NCBI GenBank assembly: GCA_918807975.1
Contig: OU964931.1
Coordinates: 13,340,251-13,404,250, forward strand
Source of the DNA: Aplidium turbinatum
Taxonomy: Eukaryota; Chordata; Ascidiacea; Aplousobranchia; Polyclinidae
Length of the DNA: 64,000 bases
Reading direction: 5' to 3'
Part shown: one piece after another, positions 36,151-48,599 of the stretch
Position numbering within the stretch: position 1 is the stretch's first letter
How the letters are laid out: each line of letters begins with the position of its first letter
The notes under the pieces: generated by a model
What the model saw: only the letters and a program-made list of their open reading frames with translations
What the model was told of the DNA's origin: nothing
Databases searched by the model: none
Translations under genes and position numbers: made by a program

Positions 36151-39100
36151 TTAAAAATAGACAGTTAAATAAGACGTTAATTTGATTGGAATGATTAGCA
36201 GTTCGTGAAAATACGATGCGAAGCTGCAGCAACAAGTCAATGCAGCTGCAAGCAATTTGTTCTGTTCAAATCCCAAGATAAAACGCATGGACAGCAAAGT
36301 GGGAAGTCGATCTGACATCAGATGAAGAAATTTTCAAATCTGGCGATGGTTTAGCAAATAAAAAACAACTTACAATTAAACAGGTGAAGAACCGCATCAT
36401 CTTTTCCAAAAGTAACAATAAACTTCTAAAATCGTTGAAAACGCAACTCCAAAAATACAGAAGTTTTATAAAAAAAAAGTTCAGAAAACAACACTGTTTG
36501 TCTTCAACAGTGGATTTTAAGAAATTCCCTCAATAAAGCGTCACTTCGTTACGATGATATAAATTAATTAAGTACCTCAGAAAGATTATGCCGCCAATAC
36601 ATGAAGCACAGCCTTCATGCAAAACGTGACACTTACAAAAAGCCCCGAAAAAAAGGAGGAACAATTTGTTGGGTTTTGAAAGTTTGTTTAGCAGGGGCAA
36701 TACTTACTCGGCACTATATGAAAAACGTTCAGTGCCAGTTAACAACACAAACACGCTTGACAACAGAACAAATAAGGAAATGTTAGTGTTCTTCAGTCGT
36801 CGCTTTCCTCGCCTCGGACGCCCAATCCAATTCCACAAACAAAGCAATACACATTACACACACGTCACACAACCACTGTACAAAGCAAACTTTGACTATA
36901 TAGTGAATAAAAAAATAACAGTAACCTCTCAAGTACATGTAGCTCCACACAAAGTGGAACTTGCATGACTTTTGACTCTTTTGTATTTCTTTGAAAATAA
37001 TGTTTAAAAAGACATTATTAAAACTTAAAAGCAAACAACAATTTTGACTTTATAGTTGGCAAAAATGCGTTTTAAATATCTTGAAACAAGTCGCCGAGAT
37101 GATAATAATAATTCATTTATCTTAGTCAACTTCAGCGAAATCAAAAGCAATACACTCAATTAAAAAATAAGTATCTTTAAGCCCGCTGACGCCCAAACAA
37201 CTGAATGACAGATCAAGGTGCAAAATATGTCCTATACAAGATAAATATTGAACTTCCTGTCTATACCTCTTTGACTTGGTAGGAGCGTCTGGATCTATCG
37301 GTCGATCCAATCCTACTTGGTCCGGTTGACATGTGGGGGCTTTGGAATTCGTCTGTTTGAAAGCAAGATGCTAATTGCATAGAATGGGTTTCCCAGCACA
37401 CCAAGGTTCTATTGTACAACCATGGCCACCTGGAGATGCGGCCTGATTTGTCACATTTTGCAGATTTTGATTACAGCTACTGCTAGTGCTTGACTGACAT
37501 TTTTTGAGATGTTTTTACTTTTTGTGGTTTTCTAATGACTTAAAACTTTTTTGTTGCCTTGGGGAAGCAGTAGCAAATGAAAAAAAGCAAGTTAAAAAAC
37601 GCAAAATCAGACTGTTATTGAAAATTAACAGTCTGACTAAAATCTACAAAATCAAATTTTCTTCGTTTTTCAACATGTGAGGATGTTAAAACCTATTGTA
37701 TCATCTGGGGAAAAGAATAAAGAAAGCGTAAAAACCTAATTTTTAGAAAAATTTATTTAAACGTTTGCCCAAAGTTAGAAAAACCTGAAAATTTTTGCAA
37801 AATGTGACAAATCAGGCCGTATCTTTAGGTGGCCATGGTACAACCTTTTAACGCCTCAAGACGTTGAAACGATGTTAAAAGAGAAACTCTTGCCTGTTCG
37901 GTTTAGACAATCAGATAAAAAGCAGTTTCAACACAAACTGAATAAATAAAAAATAAGACAGGCTAACATCAGTAGATTTGATTTATGGGTCTGCTACTAT
38001 TCGGTGAGTCCGATTCGGTGAGTTCCTAACTCCTGACCCCTAACCTTAACCTCTAACCCTTAAACGGCAATGATAATTAGGCTACGGTACCCGATAATTT
38101 AAAAAAAAAATTCAAAAAATCACCGAATAGGGAATCGGACCCACCGAATCGGACTCACCGAATCGGACTCACCGAAACGGGCCATTCCGTTGATTTATAG
38201 GTTAGCCGGGTCGGAATGGCCCGTTTCGGTGAGTCCGATCCCTTAACGGGGGATTTTTTCAATTTTTTTTTTAACTTATCGGGTACCGTAGCCTAATTAT
38301 TCTTGCCGTTTTAGGGTTAGGGGCTAGGGGTTAGAGGTTAGGAACTCACCGAATCGGACTCACCGAATAGTAGCAGACCCTAGCCAGGTACCGGGTTATT
38401 CCAATACTATGTAACAAAATCATAGATATACGTCTTTTGCCTGATCTGGGATCAGCAGTCCAATGTCAGCCGAACACTTTTACAAACAACGGAAGCACGA
38501 GAAGTCATAACTGGGACATACGCAGCAAATTTACAGTGCTACGCTGATCAGGTTAGGGTTCAAAGGGTCACGATTTCGGTAAAGGTCACGAGTCAAAGTT
38601 TGAAAGTTTTTGAGGCATCGCCTAAAATTTCGTTCACTCCTGTTCTTTCTATTCATGAGAAACTAAACAACCAAGCCAAAAAATGAGATAGACTGACTGA
38701 CATTGAACGCATAGGACAAAAGTGCAACTATTAGTGGTAAATTAATCAAGCAAGTTTGACCACTGCTACTAACTAATTAAAATTATTAAAAATAAAAAAT
38801 TAATACTAATATTATATTAATATTGAAAAAACTAATTTTACTAAAATAAAATTTTGTTTAGTTGCCAAACCTGCTAGTTTTATTTACCCCTGAAATCCGC
38901 GATTCTCCCAACAACGAGAAACCAGAACGGAGGTATAAGCGACACCAGAAACACTCTATTATTCATATTATCACAAGTTTTGACACTTTCCTTTATCTAG
39001 AAGCCACAACCTCTATTTATCATGCTGTCTTCATGTACCATTCGCACAGAACTTATGCGACTCTTCAGTGCAACTGTAACTGTGCATTTCTAACAAAATC

Positions 39101-41662
39101 AATCGCAAATGCATTGTAGTATACCTCTTGGATTTTTTTCTTGCTTTCTATGAAGCTGATAACAGATTTTCTAGACATAGCTTTGCTAAAGCTCTTTCTC
39201 CTTATATGGTGAGTGGTTCCGTCTTCACTGGCACTTAGGAAAGAGTCCTGGAAAACAAAATTGAACTTTGAGTTAGCCAGAGACCTGGAATTCATCAATG
39301 AAATCATAGAGCATTCAGCCAAATTCGTTGTAGTATAAATAAGAATAGTACAAAACAAACTTTACATTCTTTTCATTATTCTTAACGTTAAGATGCTTCT
39401 CCAGAGTGATAGTTACAGACTTATAGAATTTATAAAATTTAAAAAAGTTGAAGTTCTAAATTTTGGCTTTTCCGGTAGCGCAAATGCAAGGAACATGCAA
39501 GAGTTGATATTGAACATGTTGGACAAAAAACAATCAACTCAGAGTGGTAAATACAGAAAATTTGGAGTACGATTTAATAACGCACTAAATTTGTTGTGGT
39601 ATAAAATAAATAGGATATAGTTTCCAGCCAAAGAGCTTTGCCGCTATTTTGATGAGTGAAATAGACGTAAAAATGACGCAATGTTTGCAAGCTAAACATA
39701 GAGGTGGGACCAGGTTTGTGTCATGACATGTATTATTGTATTATGTAATCACTAACCAAAGGTGGAGAATATATTGCACAAGCAAGTACATAGCAACAAG
39801 CCAAGATAACAAATAATACAAGTTAGTTTTACTAGAAAATACAAGGCTAGCCAGTTAGTCATAACGTTGGCCAAAGCTGTAAAAACTTACTGATGAATTT
39901 AGTGACTCATTCCCAATGTTAGATTCAGAGCCCATGAGTTGAAAAATGAGATTCTCAGAAGCTTGTTCTGAAGCATTGGACTCTGAAGGTTTTTGAAGAA
40001 TTCGGACATCATTTTCTGACTTGTTTAGAGTTTGTTCTTTTTGGGCAACGCCAGGAAAAGCAGTTGCCTTAGACGCACTCGTAAGTTCATTTAATGAAGG
40101 CCGCGATGGTAGTGCAGTGCGTGACAATGGATCAGAAACTTGAGATGCGTGAGACTTTTCTACAGCGGAGTCTTTTCTCATTAGGCTACCTTGCTCTGGC
40201 TTGCTTTGCTGTCGTTGATAAAATTGTAGTTTGCCATCTCTTTTTAATCGATGATAACCTGCAGAAGGTAAATATTACCGTAAATAACATAAACAAACAA
40301 CTACTGATACATCTAAACTCCATACATTGTAGCCATAAGTGTCAAAAGCACGTTATTTAGAAGGGCCATAAAGATAATGTATAAAACAGTGATAAAACAC
40401 CTTTACTTAGCATAACCATGGATTAGAAAGTCATTAAAAGGTGACAAACAACACTCAGCAAAAAGGTGTTGAAATTTGTCATGCCAAGAATACAACAACT
40501 CAAACAATACTACAAACATGCGTGGTAGGAATGATAAGCAAGAGATTTAACAAACACAAAGTTTTGGTATCATGCCAAAACATATCAGTTTGATGGCTGT
40601 GGCACAAAATGTTTAAATTTAGTCTAAATTGTTTAACTTGGAATGAGATTAAAAATCAGATCATAAGTAGGCTAACTTCTTTATTTTCAAGAATTGAAAA
40701 CATAAAACTATTAGTACTTTCATGTCTTGCCATTGAAGAAATATTGTTTAGGATAAGATGAAAATTAAAAAACATTTCTGTAAATAAATTTACTGTACAC
40801 TTCTAAAAGCATGTTGGAAAAATTGATATAAAGCAGGCAAAAAAACTCGTAATTTTCATTGCAGTATATGTTTCTATAGTTAATATGTATCTTATATTAT
40901 ATTGTCACAGAATTGTTTTTATTGTTAACTGGTATTTCATTATAACAGCCCACTGATAGTTGAAATCCACCCTTCAGTATTTTCACTTTTTCATTAGCCT
41001 ATGCTAAAAATAATGGACCAAGCTTTCCCAACTATAGATTAGGTATTGGTACTTAATATTTCAATTGAAAATATCACAGGTACAAAATTTACATTAAAAA
41101 TACATCAATTTCTCAAAGAACATTCCAAAATTGCTGAAAATTTTAATGTTGCAATATGATAAATTTTAAGAGTTCTATATCTAGTATTATCTATACAGAA
41201 ATGCTAAATATTTTTTTGAAAGATTTGTTTGAAAAACCATGTGCATGAACTTTACAATACCGTGAAGTTTGGAATATAAAAACAAAACTCTACTGTGTTA
41301 CAGACAGAATCTGAAACAAAATTATTTCCCAAACACTTGGTAGCCTACTCTGATCAAGATAACTACAACTCTACATCATATTGGCTAGCCTATGCAACTA
41401 CTGATTATTTCAGGGTAGACATACCTTCTGGCTTTAAAAATGTCATCGAGTTTTTGGCATTTTGGCTCAAACTTCTTTCAAGAAATCGCCGCACCACTTG
41501 TCTGGTCTCCTGGAGAGTTTCATTGCGAGTGGCAACAGCATTTTCTTTGTCCGTTGCAATACTTTTCTGTATGGGCCCAACTTCAGGAGTGTTATGATTA
41601 TTGTTGCAGTTTTTATTGCAGGCCATGTTTTGGGTAGGAGATGTTGCAGCTTTAGTAGCCAT
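36151..41662 (-). CDS. Unrecognised multi-exon gene (3' part tentative)
   Basis: Four exons are well supported by ATG, GT..AG borders and phases: 41425-41662 (ATG at 41662), 39891-40258, 39125-39247 and 37267-37352. They encode 271 codons that begin MATKAATSPTQN and are Ser/Asn/Lys-rich, with RQVVRRFLERSLSQ, GYHRLKRDGKLQFYQRQQ, FLSASEDG and RRKSFSKAMSRKSVISF. No domain is recognised. A phase-consistent continuation exists: 36708-36812 (hydrophobic ISLFVLLSSVFVLLTG), 36576-36612, 36374-36425 (KFIVTFGKDDAVLHLF) and 36151-36311 to a stop. That would give 389 aa with possible membrane segments. The acceptor at 36813 is poor, and an alternative last exon starting after CATTCAG near 37192 would stop at about 37122. 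The ATG is only 6 nt after TATTTTTAG, a possible trans-splice acceptor. Function unknown. Confidence 0.55.
37421..37837. mobile_element. MITE with 42-bp TIRs and ~7-bp target duplication, in intron
   Basis: Ends CATGGCCACCTGGAGATGCG and the complement CATGGCCACCTAAAGATACG continue inward to TTTGTCACATTTTGCA with about three mismatches. GTACAAC flanks both ends. The middle has a perfect hairpin CAGACTGTTA..TAACAGTCTG. It lies in the 37353-39124 intron of the unrecognised gene. Confidence 0.85.
37987..38380. mobile_element. Foldback element (394-bp palindrome) with telomere-like repeats
   Basis: It starts GGGTCTGCTACTATTCGGTG and ends with the complement. The two arms of ~180 bp pair almost throughout, including repeated CACCGAATCGGACT and a CCTAACC/TTAGGG-like cluster, with a short unpaired centre (about 38190-38212). 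No clear target duplication was found. It lies in the same intron as the MITE 37421-37837. Confidence 0.9.
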
Positions 41663-44547
41663 GATTTTCTAAAAATACTTGTTTCAACCACTTCTCGGTT
41701 ATATTATAAAATTCACATCTGCTTATATCGCATAAGAGTACAAAAACTTTTAATGCTGTAAAACAACAGAGTATCGTAGCGCAATGATGATGAAGCCATA
41801 ACTAAGCTGGAAAATATTAGTTAACAAAGACTATTATATATGTAATTTATCGTATTTATAAAGTAAAAAAGCACTACTGTGTTTGCAACACCATTTTTAT
41901 AACACCACAATCAGCATAAAAAAGTAGCCTACAGCCCTCTCAAAACCCACTAAAACCTGCTAGGATTGCAGTGAAACACATTTTGGAGCTGGTACACAAG
42001 TTTATGCTCTGGTCAAAAATACCACAAGGTCATACATTGGAATTGATTAAACATATAGGGTGAAACTACGTTACCTTTGCTTTACTATTCATACACTTTA
42101 CCCTATATGTTTTGGTAGATTCCAATTATAGACATATCTCGCGCCATAGCATGACCAAGGGAGACTTTTACACCAGCTCCCACATTTTTAATTGCTTACA
42201 AAACACAACACCTTGGTATACCTACTGATGTTTTGGTACTTTCTTAGATTATTGAACTATCAAAAGTGCCTTTTAACAGCAATTACAAAACAATGGCACT
42301 AAAAAGCAAAATAAAAGATTTGCTGTCAAACAATTATTTGTTTCATCAAACGGATAGTGGCTTCAGACGTAAGAGGTCTTCAATAACTATTGCAAGAGTG
42401 CTTTAGGCCAAAAAAACTTGCTGACCATTGGCCTTGACTATAACCATACTTGGATCTCATAGATTTTAAGCTATCATAATCTGAGAAAAGCCTTTGTGGC
42501 ACGAAACAGCTTAATCCACTTTCGGGATGCTCAATCTCGGTACCACAAACCTAAGTTGTTACTGGTAGAACACGAGGGTCGACTTGCCTTCTCTGAGCAC
42601 CCAAACATCGGGAGCTCCCACTCTCGCATGTAAGGCAACGTCGACCAAGGGTGTGAAGACTAGTAACCCTCCCTCGCACTATTGAAACCTGACGTTCAGA
42701 ACAACGCAGGGCGCTCTACCTTTGCGTGTCTCGGGCAAACCCAGCCCTCAGACACTGGTGGGGTGTTATGTGGCACGAAACAGCTTAATCCACTTTCAGG
42801 ATTTTGCTCTATTTTGGTACTAAAAATCTAAGTTGTTTCTGGTAGAACACAAGGGTTGACTTGCCTTCTCTAAGCACCCCAACATCGGGAGCAGCCACTT
42901 TTGCATGTAAGGCAACGTCGACCAACGAGTGTGAGGACTAGTCACCCTCCCCTGCACCTTTGTCTTCATGCTAATATATCGTGAAAAGCTAAAACCCACA
43001 AGATCACCTTAACTTTATAAGCCAAGATCATTGTTCTATTACCCTAGTTACTAAACATTTAAGAAATATCCTAAAACAGTCAACAATTTTATTGGAAATA
43101 GTTTGTGCTGTGCTAGCCCAGTTGCCTATTTACATGTTTTTTTTTTAAGTAGTTGCTGTAATCTAGATCAACTAATTAACAGATAAGCTATCCAAACTAG
43201 CTTGGAAACACAAGTACACCATGGATGACTAACAAGTTACAACTGCAGATTATATAAATAATCTCTGGTTAAACTCTGAACCCAGTGCTGAAGTAACTTA
43301 TGATCTCACAAAACAAAGGTTAGCTCGTTCCTCCCAAATTAACACTGTTACTGACTCACAGTCATGACAACTTATTTTTCTTCTTTTTATTTTCCTCTTT
43401 TTTCACATACGGAACTGAAGCAACTTTTTCGTACCAATCGCATGTACTTAGCGGAAAGCAGGTCAACCAAAAGTGTAAAAGTAAATCTTAAAGCAGGTCA
43501 TAAAATTGAGAACAACGAAAGATGTTTTAGAAAAACTGCACGGAGTTTTCTTTTCGTTCATTGAAGTTACCAACAATAGTTTCGTTTACAGTTAAGTAGA
43601 CTACATTTTGAAAAACTTTTTGGTACTGTATCCTACATCTTTCTTTACAAAACTGAGCAAATAAATGGTAAATCCGCGATAAAATATAACGCAAAACAGG
43701 TTTCTCCGCCAACCACACAGATTTTCCAATGACAAAAGTATATTACCGTATAGGCGATAGCCATTCTCTATCAGTACTGAATAGGCTTAGTTAGCTCCTT
43801 TTTTAGTAATTTTTATGCTCACCATTTTCCGATCTTATACTTTGAATTAACCAAGCGACCTGGCTTGATAAAACACCTTGGTTGTTCAAGCAAAGACAAA
43901 ATCCCCTTATCCCAGCATAGACAACACAACAAACTTGTGTAATCTTTCACTGCAATTCAATCCAGATTCGAAGTAGTAAATACTCTCATACAAATAAAAA
44001 ATATAAGACAAGCTTAGCTTTTGAAACAGGACACCTTGAAAGAAAAGGTAATTCTATACTTCACATGACTGGTTTATTGATGTCTTTGGGTTCCCATGCG
44101 ATGAGCAAAAATTAACCAGTGAAGTCGTGAAGTAAGAGCCAGATAGGTCAGAATCAAGAAAGAACTGCGCGTAGGCGCCAATGAAAGTTTCTTTTAAACT
44201 TTTGCCTCAGAACTTCAAATGGCGCGTTGTGTTTTTGCGAATAACAAAATATGATTGGAAAATGCCATTCGTTATAAAAAAAAAAAGCTTAGGCTACAAT
44301 CATTGAAGTTCTCCGTCCATTTTTTAACAACAAAAACGCACCAGCAGGTTCTCAGCTCGAATTACTGAATTAGTTTCTACATTAATTTGTTGCGTATTCA
44401 TGATGTAATAGATGAACTAAAAAAGCTTGTCTGAACTTGCCCATACAGCATGAGCAAAAATTCGTCTGGTCTAGGTTTAGCGTATTGTGGTGGCATTTTT
44501 TCGGACATCTGTAGGGAAAATCCCTCTGCCAGAGATGTAGTCTACAG
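41663..44547. other. Intergenic with one tandem duplication
   Basis: Apart from the repeat at 42495-42957, this stretch holds no supported gene. Plus-strand frames near 43364-43564 are short and unrecognised. Confidence 0.5.
42495..42957. repeat. Tandem duplication, 274-bp period, with internal hairpin
   Basis: Copy 1 (42495-42768) and the partial copy 2 (42769-42957) both start TGTGGCACGAAACAGCTTAA and include GTAAGGCAACGTCGACCAA. Each has an inverted pair, GTCGACTTGCCTT and AAGGCAACGTCGAC, enclosing about 35 bp. In copy 2 the first arm is changed to GTTGACTTGCC. The units are more G+C-rich than their surroundings. They do not match any small RNA that could be recalled. Confidence 0.85.
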
Positions 44548-44966
44548 CAGTGTTTTTCAACCACTGTGCCGCGGTATATTAGTGTGCCGTGTAAGATCGT
44601 CAGGACTGGTGTGCCGTGTGAAATTATCCAATTTCACCTAATCATAAAGCTTCTTCGTCAGAAAGTCACGCGCTAACCAATTCATCAATGTTACAATGTC
44701 TATGACGTAGAAGAGATGTGGGATCTTTAAACCAGCGGGACCTTTAACCAATAGGCCCTAGTTTTTTCCTTTCAATTTTTTTTAATTAAATATTTTTAGG
44801 TTAAGATTAATCTCAATCTATGATTTACTTAAGATCACAGCAAAGAAAGATGAAAGTAGCCTAAAGCATATTCATTGGCGTGCTATTGGTTTCTTTAGTT
44901 GTCTCTATTTTGGGGCTCGGGGTTATGTGCACCGGACCCAAATCGTTCTCCCAACGGCCTTGGACC

Positions 44967-45244
44967 CAGTGGCGGATTTAGAACGTAATTTATGGGTGGG
45001 TCTAGGAAATATTTTGGTGGGCCTTCACCAATAATGCCACGGCGGTCAGTACACAAAAACTTAGTGTTACCGAATATCTCTTACAAATGCTGTGAAATAG
45101 TAATGCCGCAGACAATTCAGTTCCACTTGGTGGTTCTAGTGTTAAACATTAATATGTTTTTTTCATGAGTCTGATTTTGGGTGGGCCCACTGTCAATCTG
45201 GGTGGGCCTGTACCAATCAGGCCCACCCGGTAGATCCGCCCCTG
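44967..45244. mobile_element. hAT-type MITE with perfect 8-bp target duplication
   Basis: Ends CAGTGGCGGATTTAGA and TAGATCCGCCCCTG are inverted. CTTGGACC lies on both sides (44959-44966 and 45245-45252). Internal GGGTGGGC motifs occur next to both ends. Confidence 0.95.
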
Positions 45245-45360
45245 CTTGGACCTAGGGAAAATGTTGGAAATAGAGGAACGGAGCATGGCTGTGGACAAGT
45301 TAACTTCTGTGCTGACTTTTGTTTATTAGGCCTATCTGCTAAAGTTATTATTCACGAACA

Positions 45361-45485
45361 TCTTTTCATTCATTCATATTCATTCATTCATTCATTCATT
45401 CATTCATTCATTCATTCATTCATTCATTCATTCATTCATTCATTCACTCATTCATTCATTCATTCATTCACTCATTCATTCATTT
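45361..45485. repeat. (CATT)n microsatellite
   Basis: More than 25 CATT units, with occasional CACT, form the 3' tail of the adjacent minus-strand LINE. Confidence 0.95.
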
Positions 45486-46400
45486 TATTTGTCGTCATTA
45501 ACGCGTCCGAGAATTTGTTTGTGAGATTCGCATAAAAGAAGTTAAGTTGCTGACATAAATGAGTTTTTTTTTATTTCAAACAATCAGAGATTTTTGGAGA
45601 TCCATGGACATTGAAAGCTATCCCTCGTCTCTTCGAGATGACAGTCTTCGCAATAAAAATGCTAATGATGAGCTCTTAGATGGCTAATGAGTCCAATCCT
45701 GGCTTTAAAAAGTTCTGTTACATTTGGGACATTTAAGATCCCTTGAGAGATCTGGTTGTGGATATTATTGACGTTCTTTTCTTTGAATTATTTTTCGTTT
45801 TAATCGTTGCGATCTGCTCTTCTCGAACGTAGATGTCTCTTAGTTTTCTCGATTTGTGTTCAAACTTTTTTCGAATTTGTTTTTTTTTCTTGAATTCCAT
45901 AGTAAACCAGAATTTGTTCTGATTGTGAGTAATTGGGAGCAGATGGGAGCATGATCATTAGAAATAGATTTCAGAGATGGATTATAGAATTTTACAAGTT
46001 CTCCACAAGAACAGTTCAATTTTAAAGATTGGAAAGCAAGACAGACATCAGAAACAAACTCTTTATCAATAATGTTCTTTCATTTGCGAAATTTTACTTG
46101 CTTCTTGGGGTGAGGTGGTTTGTATAGATTTGTTTTTAATATTAAAGCAAAATGATAAGAAGAGGAAATACCCTGAACATTGGACAGACATGGATCAATG
46201 ACTATTGGTTTATCAACAACAATATTATTATGTATGAGATCGCACTAACATGAAGTCTCGTGTGTGACCTTTTACATGAGTTGGATCATTGATCAACTGT
46301 TGCAATCTAAATGTAGGCCTAGATGAAATCATCCCCGGATGAAATATTGTTAAATTGCACAACTTCCACTGAACCAATATTATCAAGATGCAAATTTATA
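45361..46400 (-). mobile_element. LINE fragment: endonuclease remnant plus 3' tail
   Basis: On the minus strand, near 46390-46300 the sequence encodes an endonuclease-like GDINLHLDNIGSVEVVQF. Next comes a THVKGHTRDFMLVRS-like stretch, then decayed sequence ending GACGCGTTAATGACGACAAA and an (AATG)n tail (plus-strand CATT repeats at 45361-45485). No reverse transcriptase segment is present, so the copy is internally deleted. An almost identical tail occurs at 46748-46850. Confidence 0.65.
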
Positions 46401-46413
46401 TCTCCACTAACAA

Positions 46414-47540
46414 TTGGATGAAAGCACAGATGTTTCTCAGTGCGCCCAACTTTTATGTTCGACATATGCACAATTGCACATCGATGCAATTAAAGAAGAA
46501 TTCTTATTTTGCGAACCACTTTCGGAAACCACAAAGGCCACAGACGTATTACAAATGGTAAACAGTTTCTTTGCCAAGGAAGACTTGAAATGGAAGGAAA
46601 ATATAGGTAGGCTAGCCTAATTTGTGTACAGACGGAACACCTGTAGGCTGTAATGTTAGGGAAAGCGTCCGGATTTGTTGCTTTGGTAAAGAAGGAAGCT
46701 TCTCATATTATTGTGACTCATTGCTTTCTCCACCGGCATGCATTGGCATCAATCAATCAATCAATCATTTTATTTTTCGTCATTAACGCGTCCGGGACGA
46801 AAAAGATACTAACTACAAAAATCGATATAAACCTACCAGCACGTTAACGAACGGGAAAAGATGGCAAAACCTTGAAAGGTTTAAAACGTGCCTGAATGAA
46901 AAGGTTCTGCCAATGTCCTTGAAAGAAATTCTGTCCATTTCTGTGAACGTCGTCAACTTTATTAGAGCTAGACTGCTAGAGCTTTGAATCATGGTGTATT
47001 TAAAAGACTTTGTCAATAAGTGGGTGCACAACATGAAGTTCTTCTATACCACACAGAAGTGCGATGGCTTTCAAGAGAAGTCTTGAGGCGTTTGGTGGAA
47101 CTGAGAAAGGAAGTTTCACTTTTTTGAGGGATAAACAAAATCATCTCTCCGAGCAGTTTGACGCTAAGGAATTTATGTATGCTTTAGCTTATTTGGCAGA
47201 TATTTTTAGTCACATGAATGATGTGAATTTATCGATGCAAGGACCAGCTTTAACAATTATGGACGTTACCAAAAGACTGCAAGCTTTTTAAGATAAGCTT
47301 TCTCTGTGGAAAAGGAAACTGGAGACAGACAACTTTGCAAACTTCTCAATGCTGAAGGAAAGACTCCCTCAAGGCGGAATGGATAATAATAGAAAAGCCC
47401 TCTCTTGTTCTCTGCGTGCAAATATGTGCGAAAATTTAGATAGATTGCAACAATCTTTCAAAAGTTATTGCTCAGATAATCTGAATTATGAAATGCGGAT
47501 TTATCTACTATACCTGAGGACGACCTAGGGACGGTAGATT
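46414..47540 (+). pseudogene. hAT transposase remnant
   Basis: Stretches typical of ZBED5/FAM200-type hAT transposases appear in order: DESTDVSQCAQLL, FLFCEPLSETTKATDV, FFAKEDLKW, then MLGKASGFVALVKKEASHII, HCFLHRHALAS, VVNFIRAR-like sequence, HTEVRW, FAKEFMYALAYLADIF and SMQGPALTIMDVTKRLQAF, then KLSLWKRKL. They lie in several frames with stops, and a LINE tail is inserted after the HRHALAS block. The BED zinc finger is not seen. This family has been domesticated in vertebrates, but this copy is clearly broken. Confidence 0.85.
46748..46850 (-). mobile_element. LINE 3' tail inserted in the hAT coding region
   Basis: (ATCA)n followed by TTTATTTTTCGTCATTAACG and CGTCCGGGACGAAAAAGATA. The first part matches the tail at 45480-45512. 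Confidence 0.65.
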
Positions 47541-47715
47541 ACGGTGTTCCCGACAATTTTCACCAAATCAAACGTCATATAAAACCGTTATGGTCTACTT
47601 AACCTAGCTGGCATCTTACGTCATGGAAATTGCTAGAAAATGTCCAAATATTGCACCATCGGTCGTAAGACCTGATGAAATATTGCATTAGCCGCTTGAA
47701 CACCTGTTTGAATGA

Positions 47716-48147
47716 CTTCATAATTGTCTTTCATTATTGCGTCACAGTTACTGTCTACGTGCATTTGAGATATCGCAAATTATTCTAGTCATTCGTAAAA
47801 TTGTTTGTTGGAAGTCAGTCGCAAGTTTAACTGTTTGCTTGGTGCTTGCTAGCTGGACAAATTTTCCGTCTTTTATCCAAGTAATCTGTTCTGTAGTGAC
47901 AGTTTTAGAGGCGTACGGTGTTGCGTCCCATTTTCGATAGCCGCGGGCTAATTTTACAGGAATACACTTTTTGAGTAGACGTTTCGAGGAGTGTTTCTTT
48001 TTCGGTCATTACATACAGACGAACGGATCCGGGAACTTTATGTTGCAATTTTCCCACGAAGAGATTATGGTTTACCGCTGTGACCATACGGGACGTGCAA
48101 CTCCGTTGTTCCTTCAACATTAGAAGGGTCAATTGCCAGTTTGACAT
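47716..48147 (-). pseudogene. Unrecognised minus-strand coding remnant inside the hAT
   Basis: A frame from an ATG at 48147 (MSNWQLTLLMLKEQR) covers 80 codons. A second open frame beginning near 47940 (YRKWDATPYAS, ITWIKDGKFVQLAS) runs to about 47716. Composition looks protein-like in both, but no family is recognised. It may be a captured gene fragment or part of another element. Confidence 0.35.
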
Positions 48148-48599
48148 TTTTTTACGCTTTACTGCAGGCTTGCTTTCAACTAAAAACCTTAAATTACTTT
48201 AAAACCAACTTACCTCTTCTTATATAACCCACAAAAAGTAAAATATTTTGTAAATTAGAAAAAAACGTAACCCTTCTAGTGTTGCGGATAAGCCAAAAGC
48301 GGATGAAGTTACGCATCCCTATGATCTACAATTCCTAGGACGACCTTGCCAAAGATGACCTTACTGAGTTTAGGACAATGCAAATGCTAAAAAAAGCGAA
48401 TGTAACTCGAAGACTTTCGAAGAATTTTAGTGTTCCTTAGCAGTTTATTGATTTTTATGTAGCTGAGTTTTTGGTGTTCTCTAATTTTAGCCACAGTTTT
48501 TGCCCGTTCGTGTGTAAGCGCTACCTTTAATAAGTTAATAACTGTTTATCTGCTAATAAATTACATACAAATATTACCCTAAAAGTGTTTCCAGAAAGC

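Noticed and set aside
45361-45485. CATT repeat considered as an independent satellite or CRISPR-like array
   Set aside because: It is a plain microsatellite forming the tail of a LINE; there are no spacers.
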